A stretch of DNA of 64,000 nt from Mycogone perniciosa (taxonomy: Eukaryota > Ascomycota > Sordariomycetes > Hypocreales > Hypocreaceae), in contig JAOALB010000160.1 of assembly GCA_025331125.1 (NCBI GenBank), forward strand, positions 53,111 to 117,110, in the 5' to 3' direction. The notes below the pieces were generated by a model. The model was not told the DNA's origin. It did not search any database and saw nothing but the letters and a program-made list of their open reading frames with translations. Shown piece by piece: positions 21,195 to 31,636 of this stretch. The translations under genes were made by a program, and so were the position numbers. Position 1 is the first letter of the stretch; every line of letters begins with the position of its first letter.

Positions 21195-24100
21195 ATGAAA
21201 ACATATCTCACGACTATGGGCTCCACGAACAATCCCAGACGCCTCCGCATTGGTGTCGATGTTGGCGGCACAAACACCGATGGTGTCATCCTTGATCCTC
21301 TCCAAGTATCCTTGCCAGATAAGGGCATACTGGCATGGCATAAAGCACCCACGACGACGAATCCCAGTGCTGGCATCAACGATGCCATCACGGCCATGTT
21401 CAAGTCGGCTTCCATTAGCCCTGAGGAAGTTGCATGTGTCACAATTGGAACAACCCACTTCGTCAATGCCGTCATTGAAAGAGATGCGACGCGATTGTCC
21501 AAAGTGGCCGTCATTCGTCTTTGCGGGCCCTTTTCGAAGCATGCGCCGCCGTGTGTAGATTGGCCAGATGATATGAGGCGAATGATTCTCAGCCACTATG
21601 CGCTCCTTAAAGGTGGCTTGGAAGTTGATGGGAGTCTCATCGCGGATATTGATGAGAGGGAGATCAAAGAGCAATGTGCCTTGATCCGTGACAAAGGCAT
21701 CAAAAGTATTGTTGTTAACGGTGTGTTCAGTCCCATTGACACCCTCGAAAGACAAGAGGAGCAAGCTGCCGAAATTATAAGGGCCGAGCTCCCAGATTGT
21801 GATGTCGTCTGCTCCAAGGAGATTGCCAATCTTGGCTTCTTGGAGCGCGAGAATGCCGCTATTCTGAACGCTGCCATTCTTTCCTTTGCCAGGAAGACAA
21901 TTCGCTCCTTCCAAGAGCCGATCAAGCGCTTAGGTCTGCACTGTCCTGTCTTTATCACTCAGAATGATGGAACAGTTCTTTCAGGGGAGATGGCCGCTAA
22001 ACTACCCATTCGAACGTTCTCAAGTGGCCCGACGAACAGCATGAGGGGTGCCGCGTTTCTGGCACAAGGCCAGATATCCGAGGCTGTCATGGTAGTTGAT
22101 ATTGGTGGCACAACCACAGACGTCGGGCTTCTTCAAGCAAATGGGTTCCCACGCCAACAAGCCGCATATAGCGATCTTACAGGCATCAGGATGAACTTTT
22201 CATGTCCAGACATCAAGAGCATAGGTCTTGGTGGAGGGTCCATCGTTCGCACACACAAGGGTTTGACTGTCGGCCCCGATAGTGTCGGTCACAAAATCCA
22301 GCAAGAATCCATCGCTTTTGGTGGCAGCGTCCTCACGACTACGGATTGCGTGGTCCAAATGGATCCTAGCCTAAGCGTCGGAAATCCAGACCTTGTTAAG
22401 GGCGTACTTACCGATGAGCAACTTGGCTTGTTTAAGGATATTGTGAAGGGCAAGATCGAGAAGGCAATTGACATGATGAAAACTTCGCCTGAGGATCTAC
22501 CAGTCCTACTTGTTGGTGGAGGAGCAATCATATCACCGGATGAGCTCAAAGGCGCGAGTCGGGTGTTGAAGCCAAAATGGTCAGGGGTCGCCAACGCTAT
22601 TGGTGCTGCTATGGCAAGAGTGAGCGCTGTTGTAGACACGGTCAAGTCTACCGAGTCCAAGACGACAAACCAACTTCTGGAAGAAATCAGCCAAGAAGCC
22701 ATCGAAAATACTGTAGCTGCTGGAGCTTCCCGAGCGTCTGTGGAAGTTGTTGAGAAGGAAACACTCCCACTCCAAGTAGGGCCAAGTCCACGATGATGGG
22801 CATTTCTCTTTTCACTAACATTATTCTTAGTACATTGCCAATAAAACTAGGTTTATTGTCCGTGCTGCTGGCGATTTTGATCTTTCAAAAACCGAAACAC
22901 TGTCTGGACTAGAAACGGATTCTGCAGACTTCGAGGTCGATATGAGCCAGTACGAAAAGTTGTCAAAGAAGCCGGATGCCGAGTCAAAAGAGAAGGCGGA
23001 CCGAATTTTGGATATCGATACATATAAGCCAACAGTTAAAAACCGTGTGTGGTATATCTCGGAGACTGACGCGGACTGGATCTCGACCGGATGCTACATC
23101 CTCGGCACGGGTGGCGGCGGCTCTCCCTATTCTCATCTCGTACGTCTCCGACAAGAGCTTCGCAAAGGTGCTATTGTAAGGGTTGTCAGCCCTGATGATC
23201 TCGCTGACGATGACCTAATCGGCTGCGGTGGTGGAATGGGCAGCCCAACGGTTAGCATCGAGAAGCTGTCGGCCGACGAGATGCTAGAAGCCCAGCGCGA
23301 GCTCTATAAGATCTATCCTCGGCAGGCCACACACATGATTTCGGTAGAGATTGGCGGCGGCAATGGCCTCCAACCCCTTATTCTAGGAGCAAGCACAAAC
23401 ATGGATCTGCCGGCGGTGGATGGTGATTGGATGGGTCGAGCGTATCCGACAAAGTGGCAGACCACTCCTGTCGTCTTCAACGAGAGGTCCCCTATCTGGT
23501 CTCCGGTTTCCATGTCCGATGGAAATGGTAACATTGTTATTATGCCTGCGGCAGCGTCTGACTTCGCCGTTGAGCGAATCCTGCGTGCTGCTCTCTCGGA
23601 GATGGGATCTCATGTGGGATGTGCTGAGGCCCCCATTACGGGCGTTGAGACGAAAAGGTGGGTGGTAGAACATACGATTTCTCAAGCTTGGCGAATCGGA
23701 AGAGGAGTAGCTCGCGCGAGGAAGGAAAATAGAGTGGATAACGTGGCCGAAACGATCATCGATGAATGTGGTGGAAACCAAGCTGGCAAAGTGTTATGGA
23801 AAGGCAAGATAGTCGGCGTCGAGAGGTCGCTAAGAGGAGGATATGTATACGGCGAATGCTTCATTGAAGGGCTTGATGTGAGAGAAGACGAAGAAGGCTT
23901 GGGAGGAAACAGCGCGGGCTCCTCGTTTCAGGGGACCATCAAGATCCCGTTTAAAAACGAGAACATCGCCGTTCTCAAGACGCGAGACTACGGGAAACAA
24001 GAGCAACAGGAGGATGTCTTGGCCATTGCCCCGGACCTCATCAGCGTCATCGATGCTCAGAACGGCGAGGCGATTGGAACTCCTGAATACAGATACGGGT

Positions 24101-24270
24101 TACTGGTGGTGGTACTAGGACTGGCAGCAAGTGACAAGTGGACAGGCACTGAGAGAGGCATACAGATTGGAGGCCCGGAGGCGTTTGGACTGAACCATTT
24201 GAAGTTCACTCCTCTGGGCAAGTTTGTGAAGCCAAAGAGTGTTATTGACGAGTTCGATGGGAGCGTCTAG
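21195..24270 (+). CDS. Hydantoinase/oxoprolinase fused to a DUF917 domain
   Basis: Exons 21195-22775 and 22831-24270 (55-nt intron, GTAGGG donor, CTTAG acceptor, branch CTAAC) give 1006 residues; the second Met at 21216 (MGSTNNPRRLRIGVDVGG) is the likelier start, giving 999. The N-terminal half is an actin-fold ATPase of the hydantoinase A/oxoprolinase family: IGVDVGGTNTDGVILD near the start, TIGTTHFVNAVIERD, a second phosphate-binding motif VVDIGGTTTDVG, and GLGGGSIV. The C-terminal half is DUF917, with YILGTGGGGSPYSH, IGCGGGMGSPTV and VEIGGGNGLQPL. In bacteria these two domains are usually separate neighbouring genes. The enzyme probably opens a cyclic amide in an ATP-dependent way (hydantoin or pyroglutamate-like substrates), but the substrate is unknown and no permease or regulator lies beside it here. 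Confidence 0.9.
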
Positions 24271-25066
24271 CAAGGCTGAGCTGTCAATATATCCCCGATT
24301 TTTAAGGACCTTGGCTCAAGAACGTGTGAAGGAATTACATGGAGCTTTTCAGAGCCCATTCTTTAGCTCAGATTGTTTGCCACTGCATAGTCACCTGGCA
24401 ACCGGCAATACCTCCTATTCGTCTCTTCATCTGAAGGTCCGAATACAGCTGGCTTGGCACGCGACCATTTGTTACTATTGTGAGCATTCGTGAATAGGGA
24501 GATTCAAGAAAATTTCTACTATTCTAGGATTTCTTTTGTAAAAGAAGTCTCGAGTCCACGCTGATTCTGGGTCGGGTTTAAAAGCCCAGCCTTCCCCTTT
24601 CATCCCCAAGCACTCCTTCAAGCAACATTCCCTCGACCACGTGCCAGACAACGATCCCCTAGGAGAAAGTTTTCTGCCTTCTCGCAGCTGGCAGGCTGCT
24701 GTGCTATTATTCGACTCACCCGCACTTCTTCTACTGTAAGATTTTCCCTTTTTTCCCTCCCTTCCACAACAACTTTCTCCTAATCACTACTTAGCATCAG
24801 CCTCACTCGCACTTCTTCTGCTGTAAGATTTTCCCTTTTTTCCCCTCCCACTCACATCAACTCTCTCCTAATCACCACTTAGCATCAGCCTCACCCGCAC
24901 TTCTTCTCCCAAGAAATTATCACTTCGTCCCTTCACGAAAACCCTCTCTCCTATTCGCCTCTTCAAGTCAGAGCTCGGCGGGAACGACACACTATCGGTT
25001 CATGAGCTTCCCACTTGCCTCTATCGACTATCGACACCAGGGTAGACTCTATCCTACCTCGTCAAC
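24271..25066. other. Intergenic region and leader of the F-box/ankyrin gene
   Basis: The first 300 bases are the 3' flank of the hydantoinase gene. From about 24580 the sequence becomes CT-rich, as in fungal leaders, and contains the duplicated intron-like cassette listed separately. Confidence 0.5.
24715..24910 (+). repeat. Tandem duplication (87-88 nt units, about 2.2 copies), each unit with intron signals
   Basis: Unit 1 spans 24715-24801, unit 2 24802-24889 and a partial third 24890-24907. Each full unit contains CACTTCTTCT, a GTAAGATTTTCCC donor (24736 and 24823), a polypyrimidine run, CTCCTAATCAC as a branch-point candidate, and CTTAG as acceptor (ending 24794 and 24882). They therefore read as two tandem leader introns of 59 and 60 nt around a 28-nt mini-exon (24795-24822). 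The ATG of the downstream gene is at 25067. Confidence 0.8.
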
Positions 25067-26998
25067 ATGGCGGGCGCCTCTAGTTCTTCTAGAAGCATGA
25101 ATGCCGGTCTCGAGCTTGACATTCACCCCTCGCGCCGTCAGAGTACGTCGGCTCCAAAGCTGGACCCTTTCTCAAGCCTTCCCCTTGAGATCAAGTATGA
25201 CCTTGCAGAGTTCATGTCTTACGCTGATCTTGCCCGCCTTGCTGGATGCAACAACATGTGGAATCTCTTCAGCACCACTGTCCTCTATAAACGAGACGCT
25301 CGTGAGGACAACTCATCCGCTATCAAATGGGCCGTCATGATCGACTATGGAGGAGGTGGCCAAGAAGTCGGCATCCGAACGATTGAATTGGCCATACATC
25401 ACCATGCGGACGTCAACGCAGTGCACAAATTCCACACAGGCGAAGGCGAAACCGGATATGCAACGGCCCTTCACATTGCAGCTGCCATGGGAAGGATTGG
25501 CTTTTGCAAGAAGTTGCTGTGTCACGGCGCTAATGTCCATGCCTTTGCCAGCGAACTCTGCCGTCTCCCGGGTATTGTCGAGAGGCGTATGATTGAATCG
25601 AAGCTCTCCAATAGGAACTTGAACATGGCAATCAAACGCCAACCCTGGCTGCCTCTGCTGATCCCTTTTGTTCTGGGACACGAAAACGTTGCTCGACTTC
25701 TTCTCAAGCACGGAGCTACCCCGGATCTTGCTGTCGGATACGACGCCGTGCTCGGCGAGCAGAATAGCGTCACCATTCTTCATGTCATCGCCGCGAATCA
25801 CAAGCGAAGCATCGTCGACGAGGGTGGTAACTGTTACTTCAAGAGGTTCAAGGATTTCATCAACACCAAGCTTCCTGGAGTGGGATATCCCCCTATTCAC
25901 CTTGCATTGCAGAATCCTTATCCCCCAACTTTCGAGAAGCTTATCGCCGCTGGTGCGGACCTCGAAGTTATCACCACCCTGGGAAGAACTCCGCTTCTTC
26001 AAGCCATCATCAATTGCTATAAAACCACTTGCCCTGACACGCGGAAGAGGCACGTGGAGTGTATCGAACTCCTGCTCGAAGCCGGAGCGAACGTTAATGC
26101 GCACTCGCATCGTATCGTCGCGGAGACACCCCTTCTTGCGACAGTTCTGGACATCCCATACAACTGGAGAGCTGTCTACAGAGAGGTGAAGGCCATCATC
26201 AAGCTGCTGATCAGGTACGGCGCGGACGTGAACGAAAGATCTGCAGCAGGACTCACCCCCGTCCATGCCATCTGTCGAGAAATTCTCCAACGTCAAGGAA
26301 ACACCACCTCGCTAATCTCAATTCTTGACGATTTCATTGAACAAGGTGGAGATGTTAACATTCCATGTCCAGATGGAGACTCCATCCTCAAGAAAGCAAT
26401 CGTTGATTACAATCAACACCCTGGCACACTACTTCGAACTATCTTGAAAGCGGGAGCAACTATCCAAAACCACGAGGCCGATGTTTTACTGGTGAAGTGG
26501 CTTCAGTGTGCACCACTTCGCTCGACCAAGAAGTGGTACGATTTCGATGTAATGGATCATAGAGATCACATCAGCCAAGGGGCCATCGATGATGCGTACA
26601 GGTACGCCTTTGAAGTCGACCCCAAAGTGTTCGAGGCTCTCCGAAGCAATTTCCCGGAGACAACGATTGGAGCCGAGTTGGTTGCCAAAAGGTTCTACTT
26701 GGAGAAAACAAAACTCGGCGGCGCGGCCCTGGACTTGCCTTTTGATGGCAGCTATGTTGACGAGAACGGTGACAACTTCCTCCACATGATTGTCAACCGA
26801 CTTGAAGCCTTTCCTTCGTATCGAGAATCGACTGCCATCACCGAGGCAGAGATGGTGATTGAAAACGGAGCCAAGGTCAATCACAAAAACCGAAGCGGAA
26901 TGACGGTGCTCCAAAGGCTTAGGAGCATGAGGAAGAAATACCGTGATCTCCGCCTGTGTTTGCACGAGAAGAAAGATAAGCAGGCCGGCGAATTTTGA
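25067..26998 (+). CDS. F-box-like and ankyrin-repeat protein
   Basis: A single exon of 643 residues. The N-terminal region LDPFSSLPLEIKYDLAEFMSY plus ADLARLAGCNNMWNLF (residues of about 26-70) has the shape of a fungal F-box. It is followed by ankyrin repeats, visible as TALHIAAAMGRIGFCKKLLCHGA, HENVARLLLKHGATPD, PPIHLALQ...FEKLIAAGADLE, CIELLLEAGANVNAHS, AIIKLLIRYGADVNERS, TPVHAICREIL and a late HMIVNRLEA...MVIENGAKVNHKN. The combination suggests a substrate adaptor for an SCF ubiquitin ligase or a protein-interaction scaffold. Such genes are numerous, variable and often lineage-specific in plant- and insect-associated Hypocreales. No signal peptide or membrane segment is seen. The target is unknown. 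The leader contains the duplicated intron cassette. Confidence 0.85.
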   Translation: MAGASSSSRSMNAGLELDIHPSRRQSTSAPKLDPFSSLPLEIKYDLAEFMSYADLARLAGCNNMWNLFSTTVLYKRDAREDNSSAIKWAVMIDYGGGGQEVGIRTIELAIHHHADVNAVHKFHTGEGETGYATALHIAAAMGRIGFCKKLLCHGANVHAFASELCRLPGIVERRMIESKLSNRNLNMAIKRQPWLPLLIPFVLGHENVARLLLKHGATPDLAVGYDAVLGEQNSVTILHVIAANHKRSIVDEGGNCYFKRFKDFINTKLPGVGYPPIHLALQNPYPPTFEKLIAAGADLEVITTLGRTPLLQAIINCYKTTCPDTRKRHVECIELLLEAGANVNAHSHRIVAETPLLATVLDIPYNWRAVYREVKAIIKLLIRYGADVNERSAAGLTPVHAICREILQRQGNTTSLISILDDFIEQGGDVNIPCPDGDSILKKAIVDYNQHPGTLLRTILKAGATIQNHEADVLLVKWLQCAPLRSTKKWYDFDVMDHRDHISQGAIDDAYRYAFEVDPKVFEALRSNFPETTIGAELVAKRFYLEKTKLGGAALDLPFDGSYVDENGDNFLHMIVNRLEAFPSYRESTAITEAEMVIENGAKVNHKNRSGMTVLQRLRSMRKKYRDLRLCLHEKKDKQAGEF

Positions 26999-28291
26999 TA
27001 GGTTTTCTGGAAACGGAAGACTGATAGATGGGATTGGTGGCCCTCACAAATGAGGCATCGAGGTTGGAAACCATGGGACTTTTTGATGGGATGGAGAAAC
27101 ACGAAGGATAAACTGGGACCCTAGATTGTGCTTAACAGACTGGACTAGCTACGGTAATCTTTGATATGTAAGTAATAAATCGGAGTAATTGTAGGACGTC
27201 TCAGTGTCGTGAACGGAATGAGACAGAGCCAGCTTGGCTCTCGGGCAGTAGAGATATGAGTAAATATCTTGAGGCGAGACAGAAGAACACATCACAAGCC
27301 TGTGGCAAAGAGGGACACTCACCTCCGCATTATCACGCCAAGATCATGGCGCAGCAAGCTCGGCAGCTGGATATTGACAGGGGAGCAGATACAGTGAAAC
27401 ATTAAGGGCATTCTACTCGTAGACTCCTAAGATAATAGAGTGTGGAGTAAGACGTCAGGCCTGCACCCTTCATTTTGACAGCAGATATCTATATAGAACC
27501 GGTAGCCCTCCATGGCAATGGCATTTAGCGTGGCTTTACGCGCCTTTAGGTATGATTTACCTCTGGTAGTAGTATCGCTTGTTCATGGAAATCTCACCAA
27601 ACTTAGCATTTGTGTTTTGACGACTCCGCACCCCCTTGCAGAGTTGCATCGAGATCCATTTAACCAGCTGCCCAATCCTCACGCTGCCAAGGCCCCACGC
27701 GTCGGTCCTCTTCGTATCTTGCATATTTCCTCTTTAGGCAGGTTGTCTCACGCAGATGATCGACGCATCTTGGAAGAAGAAAAGAGAGAAATATGGGCGT
27801 GTCTTTTCTGGGCCTTAGCAGATTCAATGCGTTGATGTGGAGGCTTCTGACTGGCCGAACAGGAGAAACAAATGTCTCACCCAGATGCTGCTGAGGAAAC
27901 AAATGCAAACATGTTTCATCAGTTGAGAATATCGGTCAACAAATGAGGGAAGGCCAAGTACTGTGGTAGTTCCCATTGATTGACTGACATGGGAGGATTG
28001 AAGGTTGATAGGGGATGAAGATGCTGCCTCATGCTACCTAGTGAGGGCAACTCGAATCGGATGCAGAGGCGTAATACTGAGCATATGCAGGCTTAGCGTT
28101 CTATATGCGAGCTGAGAGAGAGAATGTGTGTATGCACGATGGGCCAATCAACCTATCTCAGGGCCAAGACAAGAAGCAGAGAGAGCTGGGGTTAACGACT
28201 ATAAACTGCCGTCCATTCCCGCCAACTAGAACCTCCGAGGCTTTCAAGTATGCCGCAGATCAGTTCACCTCTGTCCCTGCCGTAGCCCAGC
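26999..28291. other. Intergenic region, ankyrin gene to nuclease gene
   Basis: About 1.3 kb. Short open frames such as 27512-27835 have no motif and no splice continuation. A TATATAGAACC box-like word lies near 27489. No gene is called. Confidence 0.4.
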
Positions 28292-29114
28292 ATGAGGCTC
28301 TCTGTCTCGGCTCTTCTCACTACGGTCTCCGTAGTCCTCGCGACTCCGGTTGCCTTACCCGCACCAGTACGTTTTCTCCCAGTAGTCTTCTTGGCAGAAG
28401 CCGACGACCTCATTTCTAACAATAAACCCTTCTTGTAGCCCGGCATCCCTGCCGAGGATAACGCTAGGGCTATGCTTGAGAGCCTCCGAGTAACCATTCC
28501 CGGATCTGGAGATGGTTACGTTCGCTCCAAGTTCCCTACCTGGGAGGCCATCTCTGGCAACTGCAACGCTCGGTATGTACACAAACCATCTAGCAAACGC
28601 CTTTGATGTTTCGATGCTAATATTGTACTCAACAGCGAGTGGGTCTTGAAGCGAGATGGTGAAGATGTGGTAGTCGACAATAGATGCATTGCCGGATCAG
28701 GAACTTGGACGAGCCCTTATGACGGTGCCGTAATCACCGAGGCCAGGAATATCGATATTGACCACATGGTTCCCCTGAAGAACTCGTGGATTGTAAGCCT
28801 CTTCTTTTCCTCTTGTTCCTCGTCCCCTTACATATCCATTCACTTACACATGTTCGATACAGTCCGGCGCATCTGCATGGACGCCAGAGCTACGCAAGCG
28901 TTTCGCCAACGACGTCAGCCGTCCCCAGCTTTGGGCCGTGTCGAGCAGTTCCAACCGATCCAAAGGCGACTCCAGCCCCGACCGGTGGAAACCTCCACTG
29001 AGGAGCTTCTGGTGTACGTACGCAAAGTCCTGGATCACGGTCAAGGGCGCGTACGATCTCACCATTACCAATGCTGAGAAGTCGGCCCTGGGCGAGATGC
29101 TGGACACCTGTTGA
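28292..29114 (+). CDS. Secreted HNH-type nuclease (DUF1524 family)
   Basis: Four exons, 28292-28366, 28439-28572, 28636-28792 and 28863-29114, encode 205 residues. Donors are GTACGT, GTATGT and GTAAGC; acceptors are GTAG, ACAG and ACAG. MRLSVSALLTTVSVVLATPVA is a clear signal peptide. The core carries the DUF1524 signature: NIDIDHMVPLKNSW with the Asp-His pair at residues 112-113, then SGASAWTPELRKRFAND and SSNRSKGDSSPDRW. These are the conserved metal-binding and catalytic elements of this HNH (beta-beta-alpha metal) nuclease family, related to the C-terminal domain of GmrSD-type enzymes. It should hydrolyse extracellular DNA or RNA, for nutrition or against host DNA traps or competitors; that role is inference. 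The short last segment ends in a Cys that could pair with Cys67 or Cys86. Confidence 0.9.
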
Positions 29115-29875
29115 TTAGTACTCTCTCCCTCTCTCTTCCTCTCTATTTCTTCTTTCTGGGTGTGTAACTCGGTGTCTGTGTCATGGTGGGAAGCGATTTG
29201 CTTCCGTGAGGAAAAGACGGACAATGGCGAATGATGGATAACGAACAAATGAGGCAATCTTCTTCCCGGTGTCCCAAAAAAGTGCTGTTGTTAGCCATTG
29301 GGACGATAGTGTAGATATCACCGTGGAAGAGATATTCGTTCGCTCCAGAGGCGACGGAGTAACGTGGCTCTGAGAGTGTTTGATGTCACATGTCAAACGT
29401 TCCCAAAACAGCTGTATGACATTTACTCAAGGCGCCCACAATTATAAGGATGCTGTAATTGGAACAAACTATCGTGACATTTTTGCCCAGTTCTCGCGTG
29501 AGTTCCGCTCAATTACCCGGTGTTGTACGGATGAAGTGTGTTTCCTGATGTGATGCTCTCTTGTAGGATGGTTACAAAGAGAGTTGGCTATTGTGCCTGA
29601 AAGAGAGTGCGTCTACGGTCCTTTTGGAGTCGTTGAGGAAACTGTGTTTCCTTTAACAGCAGATGTTGTGTCTGTGAATCACTGAAGGTTGCAGAAATAA
29701 ACGACGCGACGATGTGCCATATATCGTGCTCTTACACACACGAGCCAGCTTCTTCAATGCTCTTCTCCATCTCCATCCAAATCTCTCTCTCCTTCTCTCT
29801 CTCTCGTCTCCTATCCTTGAGATTCGAAACCACCCTTCTTTTCATCACTTACACCCTCGAATTGCGTTCGCCACC
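29115..29875. other. Intergenic region, nuclease to crh gene
   Basis: 760 bases; the last 130 before the crh start are CT-rich (CTCTCTCTC near 29790-29810), as in a leader. No other gene is seen. Confidence 0.4.
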
Positions 29876-31167
29876 ATGACCTATCGCCTGCTTCTCACCC
29901 TTTCGTTAGCCATCTCCGTATTGGCTGGCCTCGAAGACCTCGCTCACTGCGACCCTCTCAAAAAGGACACCCGTAATATCATCCTCCCATACAAACTACG
30001 ATGTTTTTAACTTCCTACTCATCATCAAGACTAACAGGTCAATCAGGATGTCCACCCGACCCTGCATTCGCCGGCAAAGCCTTCTTCGACTTCACCAAAG
30101 CCGGCTGGAACGACGCGTTCCACGACTTCTGGACCGCTGACCCCGGCTCTTCCAAGAACAATCAACTCATCGACTTCAATACAGATGGCAGAAGTGCTGC
30201 CTTCGGTGTCTGGGAGGCCGGCGAGGCTCCGACCTTGGTGAGCAACAAGTACTTCCTCTTTGGCAAAGTAAGCGTCGAAGTCCTCGCCGCTCAGGGACCA
30301 GGTCTCATCACCGCCATCGTTCTCAAATCCGACTCTGGTGACGAAATCGACTGGGTGAGTGAATCGTCTCAGCTATAGCTAAGCAGCCGTGTTGACAAAC
30401 ATCAGGAACTCCTCGGCGCCTATGAGAACCAAGCCCAAACCAACTACTTCTATGATGGCCAGGCCCTCTACAACACCTACAATAACACCTATGCCCTCTC
30501 CTCATCCTCCTTCTCCTCTTCCCACAAATACTCGGTCGAATGGACCTCCACATACCTCAGATTCTCCATCGACGACTCCGAGCGCAAGACCTGGCACATT
30601 GGCGAAATTCCCGCCCACAAATGGCCCCAAACCCCCATGCAAGTCAAGCTCGGCATCTGGTCCGTCCACAACGACAGCGACCCTGGCGAAATCGCCTGGG
30701 CCGGCGGCGTGCCCGACTGGGGCAACAAGGACAAAGTCCCCTACAAGGCGTACTTCAAGACGCTCGAGATTGAAGACTACCTCGGCGGATGCCAGGAGGT
30801 TGAGGGCGGCAGCGGCACCGATATCGAGTACCAGTACGACGAACGCACCTGGGGATGGCAGGACGTCAAGATCAAGGGCTGCAGGAAGAGAGTCGTGCCA
30901 GGCATGTATACGCCAGACGTGCCCCCTAACCAGCCGACCAGGACTGACGATCCCATGCCATATCCCCCTCCAGAGGCCACTGGAACTCAGACCCCTGACG
31001 CCACGGGCGACACGGAAGAGCCGTCTGAGACGGGAGATGGACAGGAGCCGAGTGAGTCTGGGGAGGGTGGCGACAAGGGCGATGATAAAGGCGCCGCACC
31101 CTTGGCCAGAGAACTCTCATCGCCACTTGCGGCAGTAGTTCTTCTTTGCTGGCTCCTCATGTTGTGA
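29876..31167 (+). CDS. GPI-anchored cell-wall transglycosylase, GH16 Crh/Utr2 type
   Basis: Exons 29876-29972, 30047-30354 and 30406-31167 encode 388 residues. A signal peptide (MTYRLLLTLSLAISVLAG) is followed by HCDPLKKD and CPPDPAFAGKAFFDFTKA, typical of Crh proteins. The GH16 catalytic motif DEIDWELLG spans the second intron, with Glu132 as nucleophile, Asp134, and Glu136 as acid/base. Most Crh enzymes have DEIDIE(F/W)LG, so Trp at 135 is a small variation. KTWHIGEIP and WAGGVPDW follow. The C-terminal 70 residues are Pro/Thr/Glu-rich and end in a hydrophobic tail, SSPLAAVVLLCWLLML, consistent with GPI attachment. Crh enzymes crosslink chitin to beta-glucan in the wall. Intron 1 has two in-frame acceptors nine bases apart. 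Confidence 0.92.
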
Positions 31168-31636
31168 AAGGGAGAGGGGAAGGGATAGTTTGAGTCTGCC
31201 ACTGGTTAATTGCTTCTATCACGCTTAGGATCCGTAGATGAGGTCCTCTTAATAATGTAATCGTTTGATCCATCTCAATCACCACTATCTTCTATTTTCA
31301 TGAAATTTCATTCGCTAGCGCTTCCATAGCCCAGTCGCTCCAAAGTTGACTAATATTATACATTGAATGAATCGTCATAATACAGATTCCCCCATCTTCA
31401 TCGCTCAGCAATCGCCTTGGGTGAATCAAAGGTTAGGGGGGTATCAAAACAAATGAAAGCAAAGCCAAGGAAACACAGAACAGAGTTTCAACTCTGCAAA
31501 TGCACGTTGTTCAGTCTTAGCCAACGCCATGACAAATCAAGCAACAAATCCGCTCTCATCAAGGTCGTAGCGTCTCATCGCCTTCCTCTGTTCCGCTAAC
31601 ATCCATCTCGCCATCGCTGAGCTCTCCTCGAGCTGC
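31168..31636. other. Convergent 3' flanks of the crh and sec7 genes
   Basis: 469 bases between converging genes. Nothing further is supported. Confidence 0.4.

Noticed and set aside
21114..21914. Long minus-strand open frame of 266 codons under the hydantoinase gene
   Set aside because: It is a shadow of the strongly supported plus-strand coding sequence.
27512..27835. 107-codon open frame after the ankyrin gene
   Set aside because: No motif; an overlapping opposite-strand frame is equally long. Likely chance.
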